The position numbers and the translations under genes were made by a program. A model generated the notes under the pieces. The model saw only the letters and a program-made list of their open reading frames with translations, did no database searches and had not been told where the DNA came from. This document shows positions 6,370-12,816 of a stretch of 12,816 nucleotides of DNA, in pieces; the first letter of the stretch is position 1, and each line of letters opens with the position of its first letter. Where the stretch lies: contig CALVUU010000084.1 in the NCBI GenBank assembly GCA_944363655.1, forward strand, positions 1-12,816. The letters run 5' to 3'. Source of the DNA: an uncultured Bacilli bacterium (GTDB taxonomy: Bacteria; Bacillota_I; Bacilli_A; RF39; UBA660).

Positions 6370-6378
6370 CAATTTTTG

Positions 6379-6407
6379 TTGCAATTATAAAAATTTAAAT
6401 TTAGAAT
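6379..6407 (+). promoter_or_regulatory. Promoter of the small membrane peptide transcript
   Basis: TTGCAA (6379-6384), a 17-base spacer, then TAGAAT (6402-6407). The predicted start is near 6413, at the left arm of the inverted repeat, giving a leader of about 95 bases before the peptide start. Confidence 0.55.
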
Positions 6408-6434
6408 AAATAACCGTTACCTACTAGTGGTAGT

Positions 6435-6500
6435 GCCTGCTTTTAAATCTGAGTAATCTATTACTACTCAAAACTTTGGGGGTTTTGGATAAAAGGAGGC
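6435..6500 (+). promoter_or_regulatory. Ribosome binding site with built-in anti-SD in the leader
   Basis: GCCTGCTTTT (6435-6444) can pair with AAAAGGAGGC (6491-6500) in nine of ten positions with one G-G mismatch, hiding the Shine-Dalgarno sequence. The loop between holds a GAGTA/TACTC stem. Part of the anti-SD (GCCTGC) lies in the left inverted-repeat arm, so pairing with the right arm or with another RNA would free the ribosome binding site. The pairing is seen in sequence and the switch behaviour is inferred. Confidence 0.5.
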
Positions 6501-6507
6501 TAAAGAT

Positions 6508-6585
6508 ATGAACAAAGAAGAAAATATAAGTACTCTTTTAGTAATAATAATTATGTTAATCGTAATTATATTGCGTTTAATATAA
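6508..6585 (+). CDS. 25-residue hydrophobic membrane peptide
   Basis: The reading frame begins MNKEENIS and continues as one membrane-spanning stretch of Leu, Ile, Val and Met ending LRLI. A charged head is followed by a helix of about 17 residues. AAGGAGG at 6493-6499 lies eight bases before the ATG, a near-ideal spacing, which argues that the frame is real. I do not recognise a named family. Size and composition match type I toxin peptides and small membrane regulators. It sits within a large inverted repeat, has a sequestered ribosome binding site, is preceded by Spo0A-like boxes, and its 3' end is faced by a predicted antisense promoter. All of this fits a tightly controlled membrane-active peptide. 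A membrane-protein modulator is the alternative. Confidence 0.6.
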   Translation: MNKEENISTLLVIIIMLIVIILRLI

Positions 6586-6683
6586 GAAAGAGACACTAGC
6601 CTTGTAGTCCCAATTTGTATTGGGCAGGTATAGTGTCTCAAGAAAAAAACTTGCAGGCATTATCCACTAGGGGTAACGCTTAC
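6580..6683 (-). ncRNA. Predicted antisense RNA overlapping the 3' end of the peptide mRNA
   Basis: A leftward promoter (6718-6690) would start RNA near 6683 at the right inverted-repeat arm. The hairpin at 6639-6590 followed by TTTCTTAT could end it near 6580, giving about 100 bases. It would be fully complementary to the peptide stop codon and the hairpin. No leftward reading frame with a ribosome binding site is present. This resembles the antitoxin RNA of type I systems. The RNA is predicted only. Confidence 0.4.
6590..6639 (-). terminator. Large hairpin, probable leftward terminator and pairing element
   Basis: GAGACACTA (6590-6598) pairs perfectly with TAGTGTCTC (6631-6639). Inside is a second hairpin, CCCAAT (6609-6614) with ATTGGG (6619-6624) and a 4-base loop. 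On the minus strand it is followed by TTTCTTATATT, a weak U-rich tract. On the plus strand it is followed by an A-run, so it is not a standard terminator for the peptide mRNA, where it may act as a stability or kissing element. Confidence 0.55.
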
Positions 6684-6689
6684 ATATTT

Positions 6690-6718
6690 AATATATCATA
6701 TTTCTTAAATAGAAACAA
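6690..6718 (-). promoter_or_regulatory. Promoter of the predicted antisense RNA
   Basis: TTGTTT (6718-6713), a 17-base spacer, then TATATT (6695-6690). The predicted start lies within a few bases of the right inverted-repeat arm, mirroring the rightward promoter at the left arm. The surroundings are AT-rich, so a chance match is possible. Confidence 0.4.
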
Positions 6719-6734
6719 TAGGTTTAATGGATGA

Positions 6735-6770
6735 GTTTAGAATGCAATTATTTTGTTTTTTTGTCTAAAC
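6735..6770. repeat. Short inverted repeat upstream of the wall-anchored protein promoter
   Basis: GTTTAGA (6735-6741) and TCTAAAC (6764-6770) are exact inverted copies, with an inner CAA/TTG pair. They end two bases before the -35 of the next promoter. This may be an operator. Chance is possible in such AT-rich sequence. Confidence 0.35.
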
Positions 6771-6772
6771 AA

Positions 6773-6801
6773 TTGATTTTAGAGTTAACTTGAAGTATTA
6801 T
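6773..6801 (+). promoter_or_regulatory. Promoter of the wall-anchored surface protein gene
   Basis: TTGATT (6773-6778), a 17-base spacer, then TATTAT (6796-6801). Predicted start is near 6808, leaving a very short leader in which AGGAGG (6812-6817) is almost at the 5' end. Confidence 0.5.
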
Positions 6802-6822
6802 TATAATAGAAAGGAGGTAATG

Positions 6823-7839
6823 ATGAAGAAAATAATTTTAAGTTTGTTAGTAGCATTTATGCTTGTTCCATCTGTAGTTAATGCTAGTACTGATGCATCC
6901 GATTCTGAGTTTTCTTGGAATTATGAAGAAATCGATACTGTTCCTGGTGTTGGAGTTTTTGCTGATACAATTTATTTAATGGATGATGGTATTCCTTACC
7001 AAGAAATAAATGAAGAAGCAAATTTACTTGCTACTTATACAAGTGATGATGTATTAACATTTGCTCAAGATCAAGGATTTTATCTATTTGGTGGCGCTAA
7101 GGATAATACAACAATTGTTGTAAATGGAGACAATTTCATCAATGTAATATTAGATCAAACTTATGTAATATCTGGTGACGGTAGTTTAACTATTGATAGT
7201 TATAAATCAGCCGCAAGTGGTACTGGTTGGGTTTCTTACGATTTAACCGAAGAATGGATAGTAGAACACATTACTACAGATATGGATGTAGTTTATAACG
7301 AGGATGGCTCTGTTACATTTACTAGCGATATAGCTATAAATAATAAGCTTGAAGCTAATGATGTAATTTTTGAAACTACTGAATCTTTTGCTGACTCATA
7401 TAAATTAGATGTAACTAATATATTGGATTCTGCAAGTGATGAATTAAAATCAGAAGTAAGTAATAATAATAAAACATTAGTTGCTTTATATGATATTTCA
7501 GTAGTTGATGAAAATAACAGTGTTGTTCCAATGGAAGATGGAACATTTACTATCAGAATAAAACTTACTGATGAAATGCTTACATATGATGCCTTAACTG
7601 CCGCATATATACTAGATGGTAAAATAGTAGAAACATTTAATACTACTATTGATGGTGAATATGTAGTATTTAATACTACTCACTTAAGTGAATATGCTAT
7701 ACTTGGAGAAAATACTACTACTGATGAAGTAATAGAAAATCCAAGTACTGGAGATAATATAATGCAATATGCTATTGTATTATGCTTAAGTGCTATTGGT
7801 ATTGGTTATGTAGCATATACTTTAAAAAAAGAAAATTAA
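6823..7839 (+). CDS. Sortase-anchored (NPSTG) surface protein
   Basis: A 338-residue protein with a signal peptide (about 1-21, ending VNAS), a long acidic beta-rich extracellular part, and a C-terminal sorting signal. The sorting signal is N306-P-S-T-G310 followed by DN, a membrane helix (about 314-332) and a basic end (KKEN). NPxTG replaces LPxTG, a known sortase variant, so the protein is probably linked to peptidoglycan. No sortase gene is in the window. The region before the anchor (about 220-300) contains paired strands ending TTHLSEYAILGE, a short domain seen before many Gram-positive wall anchors. The rest is unrecognised. I chose ATG at 6823 for its five-base spacing from AGGAGG. Upstream in-frame starts at 6820 (ATG) and 6790 (TTG) have poor spacing or no site. 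The gene is monocistronic and ends in a strong terminator. Confidence 0.75.
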   Translation: MKKIILSLLVAFMLVPSVVNASTDASDSEFSWNYEEIDTVPGVGVFADTIYLMDDGIPYQEINEEANLLATYTSDDVLTFAQDQGFYLFGGAKDNTTIVVNGDNFINVILDQTYVISGDGSLTIDSYKSAASGTGWVSYDLTEEWIVEHITTDMDVVYNEDGSVTFTSDIAINNKLEANDVIFETTESFADSYKLDVTNILDSASDELKSEVSNNNKTLVALYDISVVDENNSVVPMEDGTFTIRIKLTDEMLTYDALTAAYILDGKIVETFNTTIDGEYVVFNTTHLSEYAILGENTTTDEVIENPSTGDNIMQYAIVLCLSAIGIGYVAYTLKKEN

Positions 7840-7848
7840 TTGTATATT

Positions 7849-7886
7849 AAAACGCAAATAAGTTATATTGCTTATCTGCGTTTTTT
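7849..7886. terminator. Bidirectional terminator between convergent genes
   Basis: AAAACGCAAATAAG (7849-7862) pairs with CTTATCTGCGTTTT (7871-7884) with one A-C mismatch and an 8-base loop. Six T's follow on the plus strand and A's precede on the other side. It serves the wall-anchored protein gene and overlaps the stop codon of the ATPase gene from the opposite strand. Confidence 0.8.
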
Positions 7887-10532
7887 GTTTTTGATAAATT
7901 TAAATATTTCCATTACTAGAATAATTAATAATGAGAAGACAAATAGTCTTAACATATCAACAACTGGAACAGTTGTAGTATTTAAAAATTCACTTAAGAA
8001 TGGCACTTCCATAACAATTACTTGTAAAATTATTGCTCCAACAATAGTTATAAGTATTAATGGATTATTAAATGGCATTTTAAATATTGATGTTTTTTCG
8101 CTACGACAATTAAGAACATGCATATTTTGCAAGAATACCATTAGTACCATGATATATCCTCTTGCTAAATGTATTTCCATGTTAGCTACATTAACAAGAT
8201 AATACCAAACACCAAATACTATTAAACCAATTGTTAGACCAGCAACTAAAACTTCTGTTAATAATTCTTTATTAAATATTGTTTCAGTTGTTGCTCGTGG
8301 TTTTTCATGCATAGTGCCAGGCTCTGTTTTTTCAAATGATAAAGCAAAATCTTGCAATCCATCTGTTACAATGTTTAACCATAAAAGTTGAATAGCCACA
8401 AGAGGCATTGGCAGATTAAATACTATTGATAGTATAAAGAATAATACTTCAGCTAGTCCACAGGATAATAACATATAACTTACTTTTCGAATATTATTAT
8501 AAGCAGTTCTACCTTCTTCAACACCTTTAACAATGGAAGTGAAATCATCATCTAAAACAATCATGCTAGCAGTTTCTTTGGCAACATCAGTACCACTTCC
8601 CATAGCAATACCAATGCTGGCACTTTTTATGGCTGGAGCATCATTGACACCATCACCAGTAACTGCTACAAATTCTCCTTGACGCTTTAATGAATCAATT
8701 ATGGCTAGTTTATCCATTGGGGTAACTCTAGCAAATACTTTTTTGTCTTGGATAAATTTGTCAAATTCTTTTTCCCCTTTTTCTAAGAATTTGTTGACAT
8801 CATCCCCAATAGCAATTTCATTATTATCGGTTACTAAGCCTAAATCTTTACCAATTTTTAGAGCCGTAAGAGGATGGTCTCCGGTAATCATTAAAACTTT
8901 GATACCAGCAGTTAAACATTTTTGAATTGAGTCAGCAGTTTCATTTCTAATTGGATCGATAAAGCCAACTAGACCTTTAAAAGTCAAATTAGCAATATCT
9001 TTATTGTCATACGAATCTTTTTTAACAAAATTTTTAACCTTGCCATCAGCAATTGCAATGACACGGTAACCTTCACTGGCTAATTCTTCATTTTGTTTCT
9101 TCAATTTGGCAATATCTATTTTAGACTTTTTGTTGTTAACATCCATGTACTTAGAAAATTCTAATATTTTTTCTAATGAACCTTTAATAGTACAATATGT
9201 TTCGTTATCTTTTTTATAGAATACTGCAGAATATTTGTTTTGAGATTCATAAGGTATTTTATCAATTATTTCAACTTTTTCATAAGGCACTTTAGTTTTT
9301 TTACCTAAGGCTAAGAATGCTATATCAATGGAATCCCCAAGATAATGCCACTTGCCTTTTTCTTTTGTAAGTTTGCCTTCATTGTTGATAGCACCAAGTA
9401 AAGCAATTTCTTCGGCCTTTTTTATATCTGCATTGTCAATGCCTTTTACTTCGCCGACATCATCATAACCAATTCCTGTTATATCATATTCGTAAGATTC
9501 TGGGGTAACAATTTTCTTAGCTGTTTGTTTATTAACTGTTAAAGTCCCAGTTTTATCACTGGCTATAACTGTACAACTTCCTAATGATTCAACGGAATTT
9601 AATTTTTTTACTACAACATTTTTCTTAGCCATCTTGTTCGATGCAATCGTAAGAGCCATAGTTAAAGCAAGGGGAAGCCCTTCCGGCATTGCTGATACCG
9701 ATAGTGCTATTACTGATAAGAATATTTTGGTTCCAGGTACATTTTTAGCAAATAATATAATGGCAATAATGATTGCTACAATAATTATTAAAATACTAAT
9801 TTGTTTGGAGAATTTATTCATTCTTATAGTAAGAGGTGATGCTTCATCCTTTCTAGATACAACATTACTAGCAATTTTACCAATTTCTGTATTTACACCA
9901 ACCGCAATTATAACTGCTGTTGCTCTTCCTGTTGTAACATTTGTACCAGCATAAACCATATTTTTACGATCTGCCAAAGTAACATCAGACTTAATTTTTT
10001 CTATTTCTTTAGTTACACTAAGACTTTCTCCGGTTAAAATTGACTCATCAACTTGTAAATTGTGAGCTTCAATAAGACGAGCATCTGCATTAATACGATC
10101 TCCTGATTCAAGCAATATTATATCACCAATAGTTAGTTCTTCAGAATTAACTTCCGTTTCTTCACCATTTCTAATAACTCGTACTTTATCTTTAATTAAC
10201 TCTTGTAAACTTTCCGCAGTTTTTTCCGCTTTCCATTCCTGAAATGTACCTAAAAATAAATCTATTAATATAATAAAAATTATAGCACATGCATCAACTA
10301 TTTCACCAATAATTAGTGAAAAAACAACCGTTACTATTAATAGCAGTACTATTGGATTTAAAAGTTCTCTTAAAATAATTTTAAAAATGCTATCCCTTTT
10401 CTTTTTAGGTAAGACGTTTAAACCGTATTTTTCTTGACTTAATTTAACATTTTTGTTGGTAAGTCCTAACTTATCAACATTTAGTTTTTCTAAAACTTCT
10501 TTAACACTATATAAATACCAGTTGTCTTTCAT
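7872..10532 (-). CDS. P2-type cation-transporting ATPase, calcium type
   Basis: An 886-residue protein with every landmark of a P-type ATPase. These are an N-terminal cation-ATPase domain, TGES (167-170, actuator), PEGLP (283-287, TM4), the phosphorylated Asp326 in DKTGTLT, K450-G-S in the nucleotide-binding domain, TGD (550-552), and TGDGVNDAP (625-633). About ten membrane helices are predicted. The ion-site helices carry Glu284 (TM4), Glu695 (TM5), and Asn720/Thr723/Asp724 in LNIVTDGL (TM6), matching the calcium-pump pattern of SERCA/PMCA/PacL. Ca2+ export is therefore the likely role, though other cations are possible. There is no calmodulin-type tail. ATG at 10532 follows AAGGAG by four bases. 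An upstream in-frame start (10583) lacks a ribosome binding site and would lie in the terminator region of the preceding gene. No convincing -35 was found for its promoter. Confidence 0.9.
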   Translation of the reverse strand: MKDNWYLYSVKEVLEKLNVDKLGLTNKNVKLSQEKYGLNVLPKKKRDSIFKIILRELLNPIVLLLIVTVVFSLIIGEIVDACAIIFIILIDLFLGTFQEWKAEKTAESLQELIKDKVRVIRNGEETEVNSEELTIGDIILLESGDRINADARLIEAHNLQVDESILTGESLSVTKEIEKIKSDVTLADRKNMVYAGTNVTTGRATAVIIAVGVNTEIGKIASNVVSRKDEASPLTIRMNKFSKQISILIIIVAIIIAIILFAKNVPGTKIFLSVIALSVSAMPEGLPLALTMALTIASNKMAKKNVVVKKLNSVESLGSCTVIASDKTGTLTVNKQTAKKIVTPESYEYDITGIGYDDVGEVKGIDNADIKKAEEIALLGAINNEGKLTKEKGKWHYLGDSIDIAFLALGKKTKVPYEKVEIIDKIPYESQNKYSAVFYKKDNETYCTIKGSLEKILEFSKYMDVNNKKSKIDIAKLKKQNEELASEGYRVIAIADGKVKNFVKKDSYDNKDIANLTFKGLVGFIDPIRNETADSIQKCLTAGIKVLMITGDHPLTALKIGKDLGLVTDNNEIAIGDDVNKFLEKGEKEFDKFIQDKKVFARVTPMDKLAIIDSLKRQGEFVAVTGDGVNDAPAIKSASIGIAMGSGTDVAKETASMIVLDDDFTSIVKGVEEGRTAYNNIRKVSYMLLSCGLAEVLFFILSIVFNLPMPLVAIQLLWLNIVTDGLQDFALSFEKTEPGTMHEKPRATTETIFNKELLTEVLVAGLTIGLIVFGVWYYLVNVANMEIHLARGYIMVLMVFLQNMHVLNCRSEKTSIFKMPFNNPLILITIVGAIILQVIVMEVPFLSEFLNTTTVPVVDMLRLFVFSLLIILVMEIFKFIKNKKRR

Positions 10533-10585
10533 ATATCTCCTTGCTATTATAAATATGGTATCACAATATAAGATCTTTGACAATT

Positions 10586-10611
10586 AAAAAAATTGTAACA
10601 TTTTGTTACAA
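10586..10611 (-). terminator. Rho-independent terminator of the tRNA thiolase gene
   Basis: Read leftward, TTGTAACA (10611-10604) pairs with TGTTACAA (10600-10593) around a 3-base loop, followed by seven T's (10592-10586). It starts five bases past the stop codon. Confidence 0.85.
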
Positions 10612-10615
10612 AACA

Positions 10616-11416
10616 TTATTCATAATCATCATAATAATTATGTCTTTCATTATCTTTAATATAACCCATTACTTGATTTATATTGATATTTTCAACACTT
10701 TTAAATATATTATTTTCAACAAATTTATTAGTTTCCCTAAGTTTTTTAATAAGTTCTTTTACTTCTTGCCTTTTGGAATCTTCTTTTTTTAATGGACAAG
10801 CACAATTAATAAATTCAAGTTCATTATAGTTTTTCCAGTTAACAATAGCTGATTCTCTAACTAAATATAGTGGTCTAATTAATTCCATTCCTGGAAAATT
10901 TTTACTTTTTATCTTAGGTAACATTGATACTATTTCACCGTTATAAAGAATTCCTAACATAATAGTTTCAATTACATCATTATAGTGATGTCCTAATGCT
11001 ATTTTGTTACATCCTAAATCAGATGCAAATTTATATAAATGTCCGCGACGCATTCTTGCACACATATAACAAGGGGATTTTACATCCATTGATTTTAAAG
11101 ATTCAAATATTGTACTTTCATAAACTTTAATAGGAATTCCTAAAAGTTCAGCATTCTTTTTAACCTTATCTAAATTATCTTTGCTATATCCAGGATCCAT
11201 AACAATAAATTCTAAATCAAACTTAATCTTACCATGTTTTTTTATTTCTTGCATGCATTTAGCTAGTAAAAATGAATCTTTACCACCACTAATACATACA
11301 GCAATTTTATCATTATCTTCTATTAAATCATAAATTGTTACTGCTTTAGTAAATTTGCGCCATATATCTTTACGATATGTTTTAATGATGCTTCTTTCTA
11401 CTTGTTCTTGTTTCAC
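10616..11416 (-). CDS. TtcA/TilS-family PP-loop ATPase, probable tRNA 2-thiolation protein
   Basis: A 266-residue protein with the PP-loop SGGKDS (43-48), which activates a tRNA base by adenylation. It also has a CYMC pair (C116, C119) followed by ARMRRG, GHHYNDVIET (about 142-151), and a later CAC motif (C205, C207). The paired Cys plus downstream Cys layout is that of the iron-sulfur TtcA enzymes that make 2-thiocytidine in tRNA. The RxRRG and GHH motifs agree. Bacillota relatives are less well characterised, so the modified base is not certain. The start is placed at GTG 11416: GGTGAT (11426-11421) fits the anti-SD, and the promoter start falls near 11429, downstream of an alternative TTG at 11431. 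It has its own promoter and terminator. Confidence 0.8.
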   Translation of the reverse strand: MKQEQVERSIIKTYRKDIWRKFTKAVTIYDLIEDNDKIAVCISGGKDSFLLAKCMQEIKKHGKIKFDLEFIVMDPGYSKDNLDKVKKNAELLGIPIKVYESTIFESLKSMDVKSPCYMCARMRRGHLYKFASDLGCNKIALGHHYNDVIETIMLGILYNGEIVSMLPKIKSKNFPGMELIRPLYLVRESAIVNWKNYNELEFINCACPLKKEDSKRQEVKELIKKLRETNKFVENNIFKSVENININQVMGYIKDNERHNYYDDYE

Positions 11417-11435
11417 GGATATCACCAACAAGGAT

Positions 11436-11464
11436 ATTATGACGGAGTTTTAAGAGTTTGTCAA
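11436..11464 (-). promoter_or_regulatory. Promoter of the tRNA thiolase gene
   Basis: TTGACA (11464-11459, perfect), a 17-base spacer, then CATAAT (11441-11436). The -35 overlaps the TGA stop codon of the antitoxin gene, so the thiolase gene is transcribed separately even though it lies close behind the toxin-antitoxin pair. Confidence 0.7.
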
Positions 11465-12477
11465 TTAATACTTTCACGATTATCTATATAAAGTTTTGCT
11501 TTATAAGAAATATAACCTTCTTTTGCTAGCCTTGATGTGGCAAAACAAACAGGAATGTTATTTTTTTGACAAATTTCTTCTGTTTTTTGGGGATTTTCTT
11601 TTATTAAATTCCAAATATCTTTATCAATCATCCAATTTAATGCCACTTCATCTATTTCTTTTTCACTTGTAGAATCATCAACAACTACTTTATTTTTAGC
11701 CATATTATAGTCTTTTTTTACATGAGCAAGTTCATGATATAAAGCAAAATAGAAAGAAGCCTTTTCTTTAAAAGTTTTAGTTAAATATATAGCTGGATTA
11801 GTTATTTTTACCATCATACATCCACGTATTTTTGTAGCAGGAAGAGCATCTTCAATAACTAAATATATACCATATTTATTAAGTATTTTTATTAGTTCTT
11901 TAGTATCAAATGGTTTATTTTGTTCATTTTTCAATTCTTGAAGCAATTTATTAAAGTTAATAGATATATAATTATTGACATTTTGATTTAAAATTAATTT
12001 GTCACAATGTTTAATCCATAAATATATCTTTTTTTGATTGGCGTTATCTCTTTTTTTATATAATACTTTAGCATTTATATAATCACTAGTTAAATCAAAA
12101 CTACTAATATTTAAATATTCTAGTAAATCAACAGCATTTTGGGTAGTGTTGGTAACATCTTTTAGTTTAATCCAGCCCAATTTAGACATATCTTTAAGAT
12201 AAAATGTATTTAAAAATTTTTTAATAGATTTTTCATCATTAAATTTTTCATGTAAATAATTATGAACTCTTCTTTGTTTTTCTGCAAAGACAATTAACTT
12301 AATATCAATATCAGTAATTAAACTGATAGCAACCATTAATTCTTCACTAATACCAACTTTGCCATTGATTATATTGTTTAGATGTTTTTTACTTATACCT
12401 AAACGTTCAGCAAAATCTGTTTGAGAAATTTTATAATAATCAAGATAATCTCTTAATAATGAACCAAATCCTAACAT
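11461..12477 (-). CDS. Antitoxin-type regulator: XRE helix-turn-helix plus ImmA/IrrE metallopeptidase
   Basis: A 338-residue protein. The N-terminus holds an XRE helix-turn-helix (about 16-40, KISQTDFAERLGISKKHLNN). The C-terminal half carries the zinc-peptidase motif H248-E-L-A-H252, with a likely third ligand Glu277 in EIDEVALNW, as in ImmA/IrrE (COG2856) proteins. In this family the peptidase cleaves repressors or regulators under stress. Fused to a HigA-like DNA-binding domain, it forms long antitoxins. The ATG at 12477 is preceded by GGGGAGGG at five bases. Upstream in-frame ATGs (12504, 12492) lie within the toxin gene and are less likely. It begins one base after the toxin stop (TAGTATG), so the two are translationally linked. 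It probably represses the operon and neutralises the toxin. Confidence 0.8.
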   Translation of the reverse strand: MLGFGSLLRDYLDYYKISQTDFAERLGISKKHLNNIINGKVGISEELMVAISLITDIDIKLIVFAEKQRRVHNYLHEKFNDEKSIKKFLNTFYLKDMSKLGWIKLKDVTNTTQNAVDLLEYLNISSFDLTSDYINAKVLYKKRDNANQKKIYLWIKHCDKLILNQNVNNYISINFNKLLQELKNEQNKPFDTKELIKILNKYGIYLVIEDALPATKIRGCMMVKITNPAIYLTKTFKEKASFYFALYHELAHVKKDYNMAKNKVVVDDSTSEKEIDEVALNWMIDKDIWNLIKENPQKTEEICQKNNIPVCFATSRLAKEGYISYKAKLYIDNRESIN

Positions 12478-12478
12478 A

Positions 12479-12805
12479 CTATCCCTCCCCATAGTGTTTA
12501 TCATCTATATTTATAAATTCTAATTCTTCTATTTCAATATAACTATATGGATATTTTATTAACGGCTTCATTACAAGCCGCAATTTATGATTTATTCTAA
12601 CTGTAAAAATTTCTTTTAAATTTTCCTTCTTCTGTTCAAAGTTATATACATTTTTATAAGGAGATGCAAATAACTCTTGCATGTTATTAAAAGCATTTAT
12701 TATTTTTTCAATATCTTTTATTCTATTTTCTTCTTTTACAAGATGTTTTCTTTTTATTAATTTGTCATAGTCTTTTAGATAACCTTTGCTTTTTATTATA
12801 ATCAT
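12479..12805 (-). CDS. HigB/RelE-superfamily toxin
   Basis: A 108-residue basic protein with the RelE/ParE-fold pattern. The opening strand is MIIIKSKGYLKDYDKLIKR, then two helices, then a core strand TVRINHKLRLVMKP, which matches the usual R.. .YRLV strand of HigB-type mRNA interferases. A last strand reads YIEIEELEFINIDDKHY. Such toxins cleave mRNA on the ribosome. Catalytic residues vary in this family and I cannot assign them with confidence. AAGGGGG precedes the ATG at 12805. It is the first gene of a pair, toxin before antitoxin, as in higBA. The promoter lies outside the window. Confidence 0.75.
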   Translation of the reverse strand: MIIIKSKGYLKDYDKLIKRKHLVKEENRIKDIEKIINAFNNMQELFASPYKNVYNFEQKKENLKEIFTVRINHKLRLVMKPLIKYPYSYIEIEELEFINIDDKHYGEG

Positions 12806-12816
12806 ATATCCCCCTT

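Larger units (their letters stand above)
6411..6682. repeat. Long inverted repeat flanking the small-peptide gene
   Basis: The left arm (6411-6440) and right arm (6653-6682) share three identical 7-base blocks in the same order when the right arm is reverse-complemented: CGTTACC, CTAGTGG and TGCCTGC. Only the short linkers between blocks differ. In a rightward transcript spanning both, the arms could close a long helix around the peptide gene. In two facing transcripts, each RNA would start with the same motif. This interval and its surroundings account for the stretch between the XRE gene and the gene at 6823. Confidence 0.8.

Noticed and set aside
6588..6671. A leftward 27-codon frame starting in the right repeat arm as a second peptide
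   Set aside because: It has no ribosome binding site and no membrane-like or otherwise recognisable sequence.
6411..6682. Inverted repeat as a miniature transposon (MITE)
   Set aside because: No target-site duplication flanks the arms, and both arms sit right at predicted promoters with a peptide gene between, which fits a regulated RNA locus better.
6802..6807. TATAAT as the -10 of the wall-anchored protein gene
   Set aside because: The transcript would start inside the ribosome binding site and no -35 lies at the right distance. TTGATT-17-TATTAT just upstream fits better.
7840..8202. Rightward 120-codon frame after the wall-anchored gene
   Set aside because: It is antisense to the conserved C-terminal membrane region of the P-type ATPase, lacks a ribosome binding site and crosses a strong terminator. 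Similar antisense frames at 8701-8925, 9634-9954, 10577-10792 and 1724-1915 were rejected for the same reason.
1..12816. CRISPR arrays, tRNA or rRNA genes, insertion sequences
   Set aside because: No regularly spaced repeats, no tRNA cloverleaf or rRNA stretch, and no transposase or integrase motifs were seen on either strand.

Overview
The window comes from a strongly AT-rich, low-GC Gram-positive bacterium (Bacillota-like). The evidence is its AAGGAGG-type ribosome binding sites, short intergenic regions with sigma-A-like promoters and U-tract hairpin terminators, a wall-sorting tail (NPSTG, then a membrane segment and a basic end), and several signal-anchored surface proteins. An [FeFe]-hydrogenase points to an anaerobe. 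Two sites matching the Spo0A-box consensus suggest a spore-forming lineage or a descendant of one. The sequence alone does not give a species; an uncultured gut Bacilli or Clostridia relative is my best guess. TGA acts as a normal stop.

Layout. 1-122: 5' tip of a gene read leftward (probably ribosomal protein L11), with a structured leader resembling an L1-binding site and a promoter. 271-1296: membrane-anchored Ig-like surface protein, rightward. 1368-1973: membrane-tethered thioredoxin-like CGHC protein, leftward. 2040-4620: leftward operon of TetR regulator, [FeFe]-hydrogenase and ADP-ribosyltransferase-fold protein, with genes touching or nearly touching. Tandem Spo0A-like boxes lie upstream of its promoter. 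4768-6279: a surface protein and a small XRE regulator, divergent around a perfect 35-bp palindrome that holds the -35 elements of both promoters. 6353-6720: a compact locus with tandem Spo0A-like boxes, a promoter, a 25-residue membrane peptide with a strong but apparently sequestered ribosome binding site, a large hairpin, and a facing antisense promoter. The same motif, inverted, lies near both predicted transcript starts. 6823-7839: wall-anchored surface protein. 7872-10532: P2-type (calcium-type) cation ATPase. 10616-11416: TtcA/TilS-like tRNA thiolase. 11461-12805: HigB-like toxin followed by an antitoxin fusing an XRE helix-turn-helix to an ImmA/IrrE metallopeptidase.

How they may work together. 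The middle of the window (4.0-6.8 kb) looks like an environment- or stage-responsive regulatory island. Two near-identical Spo0A-like sites could link the hydrogenase/ADP-ribosyltransferase operon and the small-peptide locus to one regulator. The most unusual items are the peptide/antisense locus, which looks like a type I toxin-antitoxin or a peptide-encoding RNA switch, and the coupling of an intracellular ADP-ribosyltransferase to a hydrogenase. All functions are read from sequence motifs and none has been tested.
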